From the NCBI RefSeq assembly GCF_007751035.1, contig NZ_CP036433.1:2213001-2277000 (forward strand): a stretch of DNA of 64,000 nt. Direction: 5' to 3'. This stretch comes from Lignipirellula cremea (GTDB taxonomy: Bacteria > Planctomycetota > Planctomycetia > Pirellulales > Pirellulaceae). The notes under the pieces were generated by a model that saw only the letters and a program-made list of their open reading frames with translations, was not told the DNA's origin and did not search any database. Of the stretch, positions 53,293 through 61,549 are shown one piece after another. How positions within the stretch are numbered: the first letter of the stretch is position 1; each line of letters starts with the position of its first letter. The position numbers and the translations under genes are program-made.

Positions 53293-53793
53293 TTAGCGGA
53301 TGACGGCGTCGAACCTCTCAATTGCGACGTTGGGAAGTTCCATCTCGATTTTTTTCAGAAGGAGATCATCCTGCGGACCCCGCCAGGGAAAACTAACCGA
53401 CTTCAGGTGAGGCAACCGCAGCAACAGCGGAAAGACCTTCTCCTTGTCGCTGGCGAGCAGATGCACGCTCGTCGCCTTATGGAAAAGATGAAGCGAAGGC
53501 GCCCCCGTCACCCGGGCCAGCAAATCCGCCGCAACAGGGCCGACGTAACCTTCTTCAACGGTCGGTTCCGCCACCAACACACCCTGCCGCTTCCCCTCAT
53601 AACTGACAAACGCTCCCAGCCGGTGGATCGCCTCCACCGTCGCTCGCTGCTGATGCGTCCTGGCGATCCAGCAACCGAGGCCCACGATCCAAGCCGCAAC
53701 CGGCAGCAGAAAGATCAACGCCACAAACACGCAGCCCCACCGCCGCTGCGCGCGTAAAGCGTGGTCCGATTCCGATTTGTTTTTTACAGGCAT
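53293..53793 (-). CDS. Single-span membrane protein, unknown
   Basis: A 166-residue protein with one membrane span near residues 20-43 (GCVFVALIFLLPVAAWIVGL). An extracytoplasmic domain follows with LRR-like wording at the end (LLLRLPHLKSVSFPWRGP, then LPNVAIERFDAVI). The start at 53793 (MPVKNKSESDHALRAQ) is chosen because longer starts add a non-hydrophobic leader that overlaps the comM promoter region. No firm family. Confidence 0.62.
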   Translation of the reverse strand: MPVKNKSESDHALRAQRRWGCVFVALIFLLPVAAWIVGLGCWIARTHQQRATVEAIHRLGAFVSYEGKRQGVLVAEPTVEEGYVGPVAADLLARVTGAPSLHLFHKATSVHLLASDKEKVFPLLLRLPHLKSVSFPWRGPQDDLLLKKIEMELPNVAIERFDAVIR

Positions 53794-53875
53794 CAACCCC
53801 GCCCTCCTCGCCGCCCCGTCATTCGCCCCAGGCCGCATGGTAGCGAACGCCGGTCGACCAGGCAAGAAAAGCAGC

Positions 53876-54628
53876 CCCCACGCCTGCTTGCCGCGGGCGG
53901 GCTGACGAACCACAATGGAGCGCTGGTTCCTGGCTTTGGGCGGCTTTTGGGTGCGATCGACAGATGCTGGCAAAACTCAATACGTTTTCGTTGCTCGGCA
54001 TTGATGCGCTGCCGGTCGAGGTGGAGGTCGATGTGTCCGCCGCCGCCATGCCCAAGGTGATCCTGGTCGGATTGCCGGAATCGGCGGTGAAGGAAAGCAT
54101 CCATCGCGTTGAAAGGGCCATCGTCAACTCGGGCTTTATCCGGCCGCAGGATCGGGTTGTTATTAACCTGGCTCCGGCCGAACTTCCCAAACAGGCGGCG
54201 TCGTTTGATCTGCCGATTACGCTCGGCATTCTCGCGGCCAGCGGGCAGATGATGGGGGACCGCTTTGAGGAATACGCGGTCGTCGGCGAGTTGTCGCTGG
54301 AAGGCACCACCCGGCCGGTGAAGGGCGCCTTGAGCATGGCGATGGCGACCGCCAAACAGCAAGGTCTGCGCGGTCTGGTTGTGCCGACGGCCAGCGCCCA
54401 GGAGGCGGCCGTGGTGGAGGAGATCGAGGTCATCGCCGTCGACAGCCTGGCGCAGGCGGTCGGCTTTTTCTCCGGTCTGCTGGATCTGGACCCGACGCCT
54501 TCGAAGATCGAAGAGTTGTTCGACGTCTTCTCCAAATACGACGACGACTACGGCGACGTCCGCGGCCAGGAAATGGCCAAACGGGCCCTCACGATTGCTG
54601 CGGCCGCAAGTCATAATATTCTAATGGT
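53876..54628 (+). repeat. Direct duplication of comM 5' region, copy 1
   Basis: 753 bases that match 55348-56100 at a constant offset of 1472, with only a handful of differences, several of them near the 3' end. The duplication covers the comM promoter region and its first 221 codons. Confidence 0.92.
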
Positions 54629-54632
54629 GTAG
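53964..54632 (+). pseudogene. comM: Truncated comM (YifB-type Mg chelatase-like), N-terminal part only
   Basis: 222 codons (MLAKLNTFSLLGIDALPVEV to HNILMV) are almost identical to the start of the intact comM at 55436. The frame ends in a TAG provided by inserted DNA, just before where the Walker A motif GPPGSGKT should begin. The product would hold only the N-terminal Lon-protease-like domain and cannot be an ATPase. Whether it is expressed is unknown; its promoter region is duplicated with it. Confidence 0.9.
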
Positions 54633-54645
54633 CTAGTTTAACCCT

Positions 54646-54921
54646 CTACACTTTCTTTTCGGTGCGGTCTCTCAATCCCTTTTTGTAGGCTGCATTAACG
54701 ACCTTCATAAGGATGGCGAACCGAGCTTTCTGATCGCTAGTATTCCGCTTATCGAGAAAAAAATGCTTCCAATCCATAAACAAAGATTCATCGACAGGGA
54801 TGCTGACCTCCTTGCCATCGACATAAACTCTGATATGGGACGTTTTGCCAATATTTACTGTGATAGATGTCACTTCGATTTCTAACTTGTTGGGCGATTC
54901 TGTTTTCTTTTTTTTGGCCAT
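54646..54921 (-). CDS. Small protein in the comM insert, unknown (gene 2)
   Basis: A 91-residue basic protein (MAKKKKTESPNKLEIEVTS) with a strand-rich first half (ITVNIGKTSHIRVYVDGKEV) and a helical second half. Base composition is clearly less GC-rich than its surroundings, which suggests transfer. It lies 19 bases after its partner gene. No family recognised. Confidence 0.65.
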   Translation of the reverse strand: MAKKKKTESPNKLEIEVTSITVNIGKTSHIRVYVDGKEVSIPVDESLFMDWKHFFLDKRNTSDQKARFAILMKVVNAAYKKGLRDRTEKKV

Positions 54922-54940
54922 TTTGAGTTCCTCTCGCTAA

Positions 54941-55255
54941 TTAGTTCTGCTTCTTGTACTCAGTCTTAAAATCCTGCCACGCCCGTTGCAGCTTTGGCGA
55001 TACAAACTTCCACCCGCAACGCCGACGCTCATCATGTTCCATTTCAACGCCCGACGCAAGACTCCCCTCCGGCACCAGGTCAACGACGCGTCCCGTTTTG
55101 AAATGCACGCGGACAAATCGGCCTTTCCTGCTCATCCGCAGCTTCTGAACGTGTCTTAGGAAAGCTAAAAATATCTTGTCCTTGTGTAGGTCTGGATGCT
55201 CGTCGAATAGCGGCTCCATCTCTTCCCAAAGCATATCCGCCTGCCGTGGCTTCAT
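54941..55255 (-). CDS. Small protein in the comM insert, unknown (gene 1)
   Basis: A 104-residue protein (MKPRQADMLWEEMEPLFDE) with many charged residues. A strand pair falls in the middle (GRFVRVHFKTGRVVDLVPEG), followed by a basic C-terminal helix (LQRAWQDFKTEYKKQ). It is the first of a two-gene unit read against comM. No family recognised; its small size and mobile context leave open an addiction, defence or regulatory role, but nothing in the sequence shows this. Confidence 0.65.
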   Translation of the reverse strand: MKPRQADMLWEEMEPLFDEHPDLHKDKIFLAFLRHVQKLRMSRKGRFVRVHFKTGRVVDLVPEGSLASGVEMEHDERRRCGWKFVSPKLQRAWQDFKTEYKKQN

Positions 55256-55347
55256 GCCTTGCCGGCGTGCGCTGGGACGCGTGCCCGGCTTTCGCTTCTG
55301 CGAAGGCGCGGATAGGGGCTACCCCAAAATCTCAAAGTGATCGGTTT

Positions 55348-56100
55348 CCCCACGCCTGCTTGCCGCGGGCGGGCTGACGAACCACAATGGCATGCTGGTT
55401 CCTGGCTTTGGGCGGCTTTTGGGTGCGATCGACAGATGCTGGCAAAACTCAATACGTTTTCGTTGCTCGGCATTGATGCGCTGCCGGTCGAGGTGGAGGT
55501 CGATGTGTCCGCCGCCGCCATGCCCAAGGTGATCCTGGTCGGATTGCCGGAATCGGCGGTGAAGGAAAGCATCCATCGCGTTGAAAGGGCCATCGTCAAC
55601 TCGGGCTTTATCCGGCCGCAGGATCGGGTTGTTATTAACCTGGCTCCGGCCGAACTTCCCAAACAGGCGGCGTCGTTTGATCTGCCGATTACGCTCGGCA
55701 TTCTCGCGGCCAGCGGGCAGATGATGGGGGACCGCTTTGAGGAATACGCGGTCGTCGGCGAGTTGTCGCTGGAAGGCACCACCCGGCCGGTGAAGGGCGC
55801 CTTGAGCATGGCGATGGCGACCGCCAAACAGCAAGGTCTGCGCGGTCTGGTTGTGCCGACGGCCAGCGCCCAGGAGGCGGCCGTGGTGGAGGAGATCGAA
55901 GTCATCGCCGTCGACAGCCTGGCGCAGGCGGTCGGCTTTTTCTCCGGTCTGCTGGATCTGGACCCGACGCCGTCGAAGATCGAAGAGTTGTTCGACGTCT
56001 TCTCCAAATACGACGACGACTACGGCGACGTCCGCGGCCAGGAAATGGCCAAACGGGCCCTCACCATCGCTGCGGCCGCAAGTCATAATATTCTGATGGT
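55348..56100 (+). repeat. Direct duplication of comM 5' region, copy 2
   Basis: Second copy of the 753-base repeat. It runs straight into the rest of comM, so this copy belongs to the intact gene. The two copies bracket a 719-base insert (54629-55347). Confidence 0.92.
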
Positions 56101-56974
56101 CGGGCCGCCCGGCTCCGGGAAGACGATGCTGGCCAAAAGGGCGCCGACCATTCTGCCCAAGCTGGAGCCGAACGAGTCGATCGAAACCACGCGGATTTAC
56201 AGCTCCATGGGCCGGCTTGATCCGGGCCAGCCGTTGATGGCCCGTCGTCCCTTCCGCTCGCCCCATCACACCATCAGCAACGCCGGGCTGGTCGGCGGCG
56301 GCTCCACCCCCACGCCGGGCGAAATCTCGCTCTCGCACAACGGCGTCCTCTTTCTCGACGAACTGCCCGAGTTCAGCCGGACCACGCTCGAGGTGCTGCG
56401 GCAACCGCTGGAAGACGGCGTGGTGACCATCTCCCGGGCGCTCTCCAGCTCCACGTTCCCCGCCAACTTCATGCTCATCGCCGCTTTGAATCCGTGCCCC
56501 TGCGGATTTCGCAACGATCCCCGACGGGACTGCCATTGCTCGGTGCAAACGGTCGAGCGGTACATGAGCAAGATCAGCGGCCCGCTGCTGGACCGCATTG
56601 ATATTCATATTGAAGTGCCGGCCGTGCCGTTCAAGGAACTGGCGGACGAACGCCAGGGGACAAGCAGCGCCGAAATGCGGGCGCAGGTCGTCTCCGCCCG
56701 GGAGAAACAGGCGGCACGGTTTGAAGGCAGTCCAACGCTCTACAACTCGCAGATGTCCAGCCGGATGATTCGCCAGTACTGCAAACTCAGCGCCAGTTGC
56801 ATGAACCTGCTGAAAGCGGCCGTCAACGACATGGGGCTGTCGGCCAGGGCGCACGACAAGATCCTGCGAGTCGCCCGGACGATTGCCGATCTGGAGGACA
56901 AGGCGGAGATTGAAGAGCATCATCTGCACGAGGCGATCAATTATCGCTTGCTGGACCGGCAGATGTGGACGTAG
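55436..56974 (+). CDS. comM: YifB/ComM family Mg chelatase-like AAA+ ATPase
   Basis: A 512-residue protein, full length for the family. The N-terminal ChlI/Lon-protease-like domain (EVDVSAAAMPKVILVGLPES) is followed by the AAA+ core with Walker A (VGPPGSGKTMLAKR), Walker B (GVLFLDELPEF) and the family motif RPFRSPHHTISNAGLVGGG. A Cys-rich insert follows (NPCPCGFRNDPRRDCHCS), then the C-terminal lid (LSARAHDKILRVARTIADLE). ComM is a branch-migration helicase that promotes recombination during natural transformation. Its first 221 codons are part of the duplication. Confidence 0.95.
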   Translation: MLAKLNTFSLLGIDALPVEVEVDVSAAAMPKVILVGLPESAVKESIHRVERAIVNSGFIRPQDRVVINLAPAELPKQAASFDLPITLGILAASGQMMGDRFEEYAVVGELSLEGTTRPVKGALSMAMATAKQQGLRGLVVPTASAQEAAVVEEIEVIAVDSLAQAVGFFSGLLDLDPTPSKIEELFDVFSKYDDDYGDVRGQEMAKRALTIAAAASHNILMVGPPGSGKTMLAKRAPTILPKLEPNESIETTRIYSSMGRLDPGQPLMARRPFRSPHHTISNAGLVGGGSTPTPGEISLSHNGVLFLDELPEFSRTTLEVLRQPLEDGVVTISRALSSSTFPANFMLIAALNPCPCGFRNDPRRDCHCSVQTVERYMSKISGPLLDRIDIHIEVPAVPFKELADERQGTSSAEMRAQVVSAREKQAARFEGSPTLYNSQMSSRMIRQYCKLSASCMNLLKAAVNDMGLSARAHDKILRVARTIADLEDKAEIEEHHLHEAINYRLLDRQMWT

Positions 56975-57012
56975 CCTGTCCCGAGTCGCGGGATGCTGAA
57001 CCTGGAGTTTCC

Positions 57013-57351
57013 GTGAAAACCTCTGAGGAAATGATCGACTGGCTCGCCGTGCGGATGGGCAACATCTTCCAACGGCCGCTGATGTACGGCGGAACTGGGG
57101 CGGGGGTCGAGGACTGGCTGTACGTCTATACGGAATTCTGGGCAGAGATCGTCGACCGCCGCGACGAATGGCAAACTGTGCGTTGGCAGGTCGGGGCGGA
57201 AGAGGATTGCGGTTCGAACAGTTTCTCCGGGCGATATGCGGAAGCACACCCCGAGGCGTCGGAGCCGGAGATCTCGGCCTACACCGTCGCACAGTGGCGC
57301 AAGGTGGCCGACCGCTTGGGCATGCCGGTTGTGTTGAGGGAAGCTGACTGA
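57013..57351 (+). CDS. Hypothetical protein after comM
   Basis: A 112-residue protein with a GTG start and GGAG six bases upstream. It has a Trp-rich first half (VKTSEEMIDWLAVRMGNIF, YGGTGAGVEDWLYVYTEFW) and a helical end (YTVAQWRKVADRLGMPVVL). No signal peptide or span. No family recognised. It lies 38 bases after comM and is probably cotranscribed. Confidence 0.65.
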   Translation: MKTSEEMIDWLAVRMGNIFQRPLMYGGTGAGVEDWLYVYTEFWAEIVDRRDEWQTVRWQVGAEEDCGSNSFSGRYAEAHPEASEPEISAYTVAQWRKVADRLGMPVVLREAD

Positions 57352-57367
57352 CCAGGAAAGAAATCCC

Positions 57368-57500
57368 CTAGTGGTGCGTCAAGTTTCAATTTCAGGTTTG
57401 GCCATTTTCGCGCGAGCCGCTGTTCCTTTTCGTTAACCGTGGCTATCGCCAAAACGGCTAATTGGAAGAACCCGAACTCTTTGCCTTGACGCAGCACTAG
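57368..57500 (+). repeat. MITE-like element type 1, second copy
   Basis: A 133-base element with termini CTAGTGGTGCGTCAA and TTGACGCAGCACTAG. It is the reverse-complement counterpart of 40432-40564. It abuts the split type 2 element, sharing CTAG at 57497-57500. Confidence 0.8.
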
Positions 57501-57579
57501 TGGTGCGTCAATCTTCAATCTTAGAGTGAGCGGTTTCGGCCGTGCTGCTGTGCTGCCAAAAAAACCGGGGGCTAGCGCC

Positions 57580-59108
57580 CAATGGCACTGTTTTTACCAA
57601 ATCCGTTGCCTGGGGTGGTTTTTGGCATGAATTTTGCGCCGCATGTTTTGGCATGAAATTTGCGCCCCTTCCTGACTTCTTACTCATTGATAAGGAGTCT
57701 TGCGATGGCGGCCAAACAGAAACGTAAGCAGAAAGCACAGAAATCCGAGCAGGCGCGGGCGGCGGAGTTTGACGCCGTATTTGCCCAGTTGGAAGAGATC
57801 GTGGATCTCCGCCAGGCCGATGAGTTGCAGCCCTCCCACGCCCAAACGATTTACACGTCTGGCGTCGTCCTGTGGCTGTTGGTCTGGCAGCGATTGCGCG
57901 GCGGTTGCTCGATGGCCGAGGCGGTCAAGGCCTTGATCGAGCAGTGCCCGGACATCGTGCCCGACAATAAACGCATCGAAGAAGCGACCCTCTCTTCCAG
58001 CACCGCGGCGTACTCCCGGGGCCGGAGCCGTTTGTCGCTGGAGACCGTCATGTGGCTCTGCAACGCCGTCTGGCGGTCGCTGGTCGACAACGCTCCGCCC
58101 ACCTTCGGCGGGCGACGCGTGTTCGCGCTGGACGGCACGACGATCTCGCTGGGACCGGAATGGGAACTGTACGACGTCTTCCCGCCCGCTTCCAATCAGT
58201 ACGGAGAGTCGGCCTGGCCGATGGCCTATCTGGTCGTGGCTCATGAGGTCGAAAGTGGAGCGGCGTTGCCCCCGGAAATCGGTGCGATGTACGGCGACCA
58301 GGCGGTCTCGGAAACCAGCCTGATCCACGATCATTTACAACGCATCCCGGCCGATTCGGTGATTCTGGTCGACACAGCTTACGGCATTACGCGTGTCGCC
58401 TACGAGTTCCACACGGCCAATCAACGCTTCGTGGTGCGGATGAAGAAGGACCGCTTTCGCCGGCTGCAAAAGGACGCCGAGTTGATCGAACAAGGCGAGG
58501 ACTGGAAAACGTATCGAGGACAATGGACGCCCAGTCGCCGCGAGCTGCGCGACAATCCTCAATTGCCGGAGGACTTCTCGCTGCCGATTCGGCTGCACGT
58601 GTTCGAAAGCGTCCACGGCGAAACAATCTATCTGGCGACCGACCTGACCGACGAATTGGACGTCATCGCCGATTTGTATAGTCAGCGGTGGCGTGTGGAA
58701 ACAGATCTCTCACAGATCAAGGTGACGCTCGACATCGAGAACATCCTCGCCAAGAGTCCTGAGATGTTCCGCAAAGAACTGATGGCGTCGATCGTGGCCT
58801 ATAACCTGACGATCCAGTTCCGCAAACAGGCGGCGGAACAGGCCAACGTACCGCCGCAGCGGCTCAGCTTCACCGGCGTGTGGGACGTGTTCCGCATCTT
58901 CCTGCTCCAAAAAACATTCCCCGACGCCGGCGCCTGGCGCACGGCTTACGCACGAGCGCTCAAGTACGCAGCGCGAGAGAAATTGCCGAACCGCCCCGGC
59001 CGGAGCTACTCCCGCGAAAGCTACAAACGCCGCTCCAAATCCTCGCATTTTAAAAAAAGATCTCCACCCTGGAACCAACCCGAAAACGAGCCAAAGTGAG
59101 TGCCATTG
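57580..59108 (+). mobile_element. IS4-family insertion sequence
   Basis: A 1529-base element with 10-bp perfect terminal inverted repeats (CAATGGCACT at 57580-57589, AGTGCCATTG at 59099-59108). The target duplication GGCTAGCGCC (57570-57579 and 59109-59118) is present once in the empty MITE copy at 40634-40643. One transposase gene fills it. Terminal repeats, target and gene are all intact, so it may be active. Confidence 0.93.
57705..59099 (+). CDS. IS4-family DDE transposase
   Basis: A 464-residue transposase. The catalytic residues are Asp143 (VFALDGTTISL), Asp223 (VILVDTAYGI) and Glu332 in the YREK motif YSQRWRVETDLSQIK, which places it in the IS4 family. A basic tail ends the protein (YSRESYKRRSKSSHFKKRS). 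The ATG at 57705 follows AAGGAG by eight bases. The stop codon TGA overlaps the first base of the right terminal repeat. Confidence 0.95.
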   Translation: MAAKQKRKQKAQKSEQARAAEFDAVFAQLEEIVDLRQADELQPSHAQTIYTSGVVLWLLVWQRLRGGCSMAEAVKALIEQCPDIVPDNKRIEEATLSSSTAAYSRGRSRLSLETVMWLCNAVWRSLVDNAPPTFGGRRVFALDGTTISLGPEWELYDVFPPASNQYGESAWPMAYLVVAHEVESGAALPPEIGAMYGDQAVSETSLIHDHLQRIPADSVILVDTAYGITRVAYEFHTANQRFVVRMKKDRFRRLQKDAELIEQGEDWKTYRGQWTPSRRELRDNPQLPEDFSLPIRLHVFESVHGETIYLATDLTDELDVIADLYSQRWRVETDLSQIKVTLDIENILAKSPEMFRKELMASIVAYNLTIQFRKQAAEQANVPPQRLSFTGVWDVFRIFLLQKTFPDAGAWRTAYARALKYAAREKLPNRPGRSYSRESYKRRSKSSHFKKRSPPWNQPENEPK

Positions 59109-59167
59109 GGCTAGCGCCCGGCGGCTGATTGAGGGAAACCTGATTTTATCGTTTGACGCACCACGAG

Positions 59168-59501
59168 TACGGCTGCCCGTAGCACCTCCTGTCGAGCGGG
59201 CGCCTCCAGGGCCCTGGCCTCCCTCGTCTGCTATCGGGGGGTTGCCTGTTCTTGACTCAGGGCGGTCTGCGGCATAGGATTTTTTGAGGTTTGATGAAAT
59301 CCGCCGGCCCTGGACGCCGGAATGCCTCCGCCGCGCTCCGCTTGCCATGACCCCCTGCTGCGGGGCCGGTCGCCTCCTTTGCTGACCTGTTTCCTGCCTT
59401 TTTGCCTCGCAATTGCCGGCGTCTTCCGCGTTTCGGTTCACAAGTGCGGAAGAATCGTCCGATGCAATCCATGAATCTGGTTTCTTTCTGCAGGTATGCT
59501 C
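59168..59501. other. Intergenic region, nothing recognised
   Basis: 334 bases between the MITE/IS insertion and the FHA protein gene. It holds the presumed promoter of that gene and no other feature I can name. Confidence 0.4.
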
Positions 59502-60503
59502 ATGGCGGCGATTGAAATCCGCGAAAACGGCGACGACGTGCGGGTGTGCGAACTGACTCGCGACCATAACATTCTGGGTCGGCACCCTGAATGCGATGTC
59601 TGCCTGGACCGGCGGAACGTCTCCCGGCAGCATTGCCGCATTATCTGCGAAGGCGGCCTGTGGTACGTGGAGGATCTTAATAGCCTCAACGGCACCTTTG
59701 TAAACGGCCGCCGGATCGCCGGGCGGCATCCGCTGCAGGACCGCGATCTGCTCCACATTTACAAGCTGTCGGCCACCTTTTATTCGGGCGCCGCGCCGGT
59801 CCGGGCGCAAGTGCTCACCACGCCGCGGGAGCCCGTGCTGCATCTGCCGCCCACCCCGCCTGCGGCCGAGTCGCAAGGGCCCAGGGAGCCGAACATTCTG
59901 CACAGCTATCGGGTCGAACCGGCGACGCTGCCGCTGACCTTGAGTGAGAAAAAGCTGCCGGGCGTGTTCCATCTGCTGGCGACGATGAACGACCCGGCCG
60001 AGCCCGAGGTGTTGCTGCCGCGACTGCTGGATGCGCTGTTCCTGGTGTTTCCGCAAGCTCGCCGGGGGCATTTGGTGTTCTCGGAGGGGAAGGATCCGGC
60101 CCGCGTGCTGTTCGCCAATAAAAGCCGCTCCGAAGAGGCCGCCGGCGAAACGATGCTCGGCCCGATTCGCAACAACATCGCTGAGCAGGTGCTGAAAGAA
60201 GGCATCGCCGTGCTGGGGGTCGACTACGCCGACGAAGCGAAAGAGGAGGCCCAGGATTCCATCTTTGAGGTGGTCAATCGGGCGGCCATGTATGTGCCGC
60301 TGCTGCGGATGGAAGGCGATCCGCTGGGGGTCGCTTACCTGGACACGACCGAACCGGAACGCCGCTTTCAGGCCGACGATCTGGAGGTGTTCGCCGCCCT
60401 GGCCCTGGTGGCGGGCCAGATCATCGACTACTCCCGCCAGCACGCCAGGCGCCATACGATGCAACGCGAAGTCAACAAGGCGAACGAAGCCCACGAGGCA
60501 TAG
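59502..60503 (+). CDS. FHA-GAF domain signalling protein
   Basis: A 333-residue cytoplasmic protein. An FHA domain at about 3-95 (TRDHNILGRHPECDVCLDRR, VSRQHCRI, NSLNGTFVNGRRI) should bind phosphothreonine peptides. A Pro-rich linker leads to a GAF domain at about 150-310 (MYVPLLRMEGDPLGVAYLDT). This FHA-GAF layout occurs in bacterial signalling proteins, sometimes with a PP2C or cyclase domain that is absent here. The ATG at 59502 is seven bases after CAGG; an ATG at 59496 is too close. Confidence 0.9.
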   Translation: MAAIEIRENGDDVRVCELTRDHNILGRHPECDVCLDRRNVSRQHCRIICEGGLWYVEDLNSLNGTFVNGRRIAGRHPLQDRDLLHIYKLSATFYSGAAPVRAQVLTTPREPVLHLPPTPPAAESQGPREPNILHSYRVEPATLPLTLSEKKLPGVFHLLATMNDPAEPEVLLPRLLDALFLVFPQARRGHLVFSEGKDPARVLFANKSRSEEAAGETMLGPIRNNIAEQVLKEGIAVLGVDYADEAKEEAQDSIFEVVNRAAMYVPLLRMEGDPLGVAYLDTTEPERRFQADDLEVFAALALVAGQIIDYSRQHARRHTMQREVNKANEAHEA

Positions 60504-60568
60504 CTGCAGGGTCTGGCCGCCGCCTTTGCTGCTTTCTTGTCGGACCTGAATGCCAATAAAGGATTACG

Positions 60569-61492
60569 ATGCGGATTGTCTCGTTGTTGCCCAGTGCGAC
60601 GGAAATTGTCTGCCTGCTGGGTCTGCAGGAGCAGCTGGTCGGCGTGACCCATGAGTGCGATTACCCGCCGGGCGTGCTGGACCTGCCCAAGGTGACGCAG
60701 ACGCTCATCCCCAAAGACGCCTCTAGCGCCCAGATCGACGGCCTGGTGCGGGAACGGCTGGAAACGCAGGCGGCCCTCTACACGCTGAACATGCCGGTGC
60801 TGGAAGAGCTGCGGCCGGATCTGATCGTCACCCAGGCGCTGTGCGATGTGTGCGCCGTGTCCGACGCCGAAGTCCAGGCGGCCGCCTGTTCGTTGCCGGG
60901 ACGTCCGGCGGTGGTGAACCTGGAGCCGGCCCGCCTGGGCGAGGTCTTCGATTGCATCCGCCTGGTGGGGGACGCAGCCAATTGTTCGGCCCGGGCCGAA
61001 CAGGAAATCGCCGATCTGCAGCGACGCGTACAGGCGGTCGCCGTGCGGTCCGAGTCGGTGACGGAGCGACCGCGGGTGCTGCTGTTGGAATGGATTGACC
61101 CGCCGTTCTGCTGCGGCCACTGGAGCCCGGAACTGGTGCGACTGGCCGGCGGCCAGGAGATGATCGGCGTGGAGGGGGACGCCTCGCAAACGACCGACTG
61201 GGCGGAGATCGTCGCTGCCGATCCGGAGTTTTTGATGATCGCCTGCTGTGGATTCAGCGTCCTGCGGACCCAGGACGATCTGCCGCTGCTGCGGGCGTTT
61301 CCCGGCTGGAACGATCTGTCGTGCGTGCGGAACGATCGGGTCTGGCTGGTCGACGGCTCGGCCTACTTCAGCCGGTCGGGCCCGCGGCTGGTCGATAGCC
61401 TGGAGATCCTGGCCCACACGCTGCACCCGCAATTGCACCCGTTGCCTTCGTTCCTGCCGCCCGCCATCCGCGTGCCAGTCCAGGGCGACTGA
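60569..61492 (+). CDS. Cobalamin-binding-type periplasmic-binding-fold protein (BtuF-like)
   Basis: A 307-residue protein of the class III ABC substrate-binding fold: MRIVSLLPSATEIVCLLGL, GVTHECDYPPGV, LRPDLIVTQALCDVCAVS, LLLEWIDPPFCCGHWSPELV and VWLVDGSAYFSRSGPRLVDS. It has no signal peptide, which is usual for the COG0614-type relatives found alone in many genomes, so a transport role is uncertain. AAAGGA precedes the ATG. Confidence 0.85.
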   Translation: MRIVSLLPSATEIVCLLGLQEQLVGVTHECDYPPGVLDLPKVTQTLIPKDASSAQIDGLVRERLETQAALYTLNMPVLEELRPDLIVTQALCDVCAVSDAEVQAAACSLPGRPAVVNLEPARLGEVFDCIRLVGDAANCSARAEQEIADLQRRVQAVAVRSESVTERPRVLLLEWIDPPFCCGHWSPELVRLAGGQEMIGVEGDASQTTDWAEIVAADPEFLMIACCGFSVLRTQDDLPLLRAFPGWNDLSCVRNDRVWLVDGSAYFSRSGPRLVDSLEILAHTLHPQLHPLPSFLPPAIRVPVQGD

Positions 61493-61549
61493 TTCGAGGA
61501 CGAGCAGGCCCGTCGTCGGTGCCAGGATGTTGTCACTCCTTACGCGCGG

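Larger units (their letters stand above)
57497..59167 (+). repeat. MITE-like element type 2, split by an IS
   Basis: The left part (57497-57579) and right part (59109-59167) together reconstruct the element seen whole at 40561-40692. The right terminus has decayed from CTAG to CGAG. Confidence 0.82.

Noticed and set aside
55319-57292. 657-codon minus-strand frame opposite comM
   Set aside because: It is antisense to intact comM with all AAA+ motifs on the plus strand and has no domain of its own.
58710-60494. 594-codon minus-strand frame over the transposase end and FHA-GAF gene
   Set aside because: It crosses an IS boundary and two unrelated plus-strand genes, so it cannot be a real gene.
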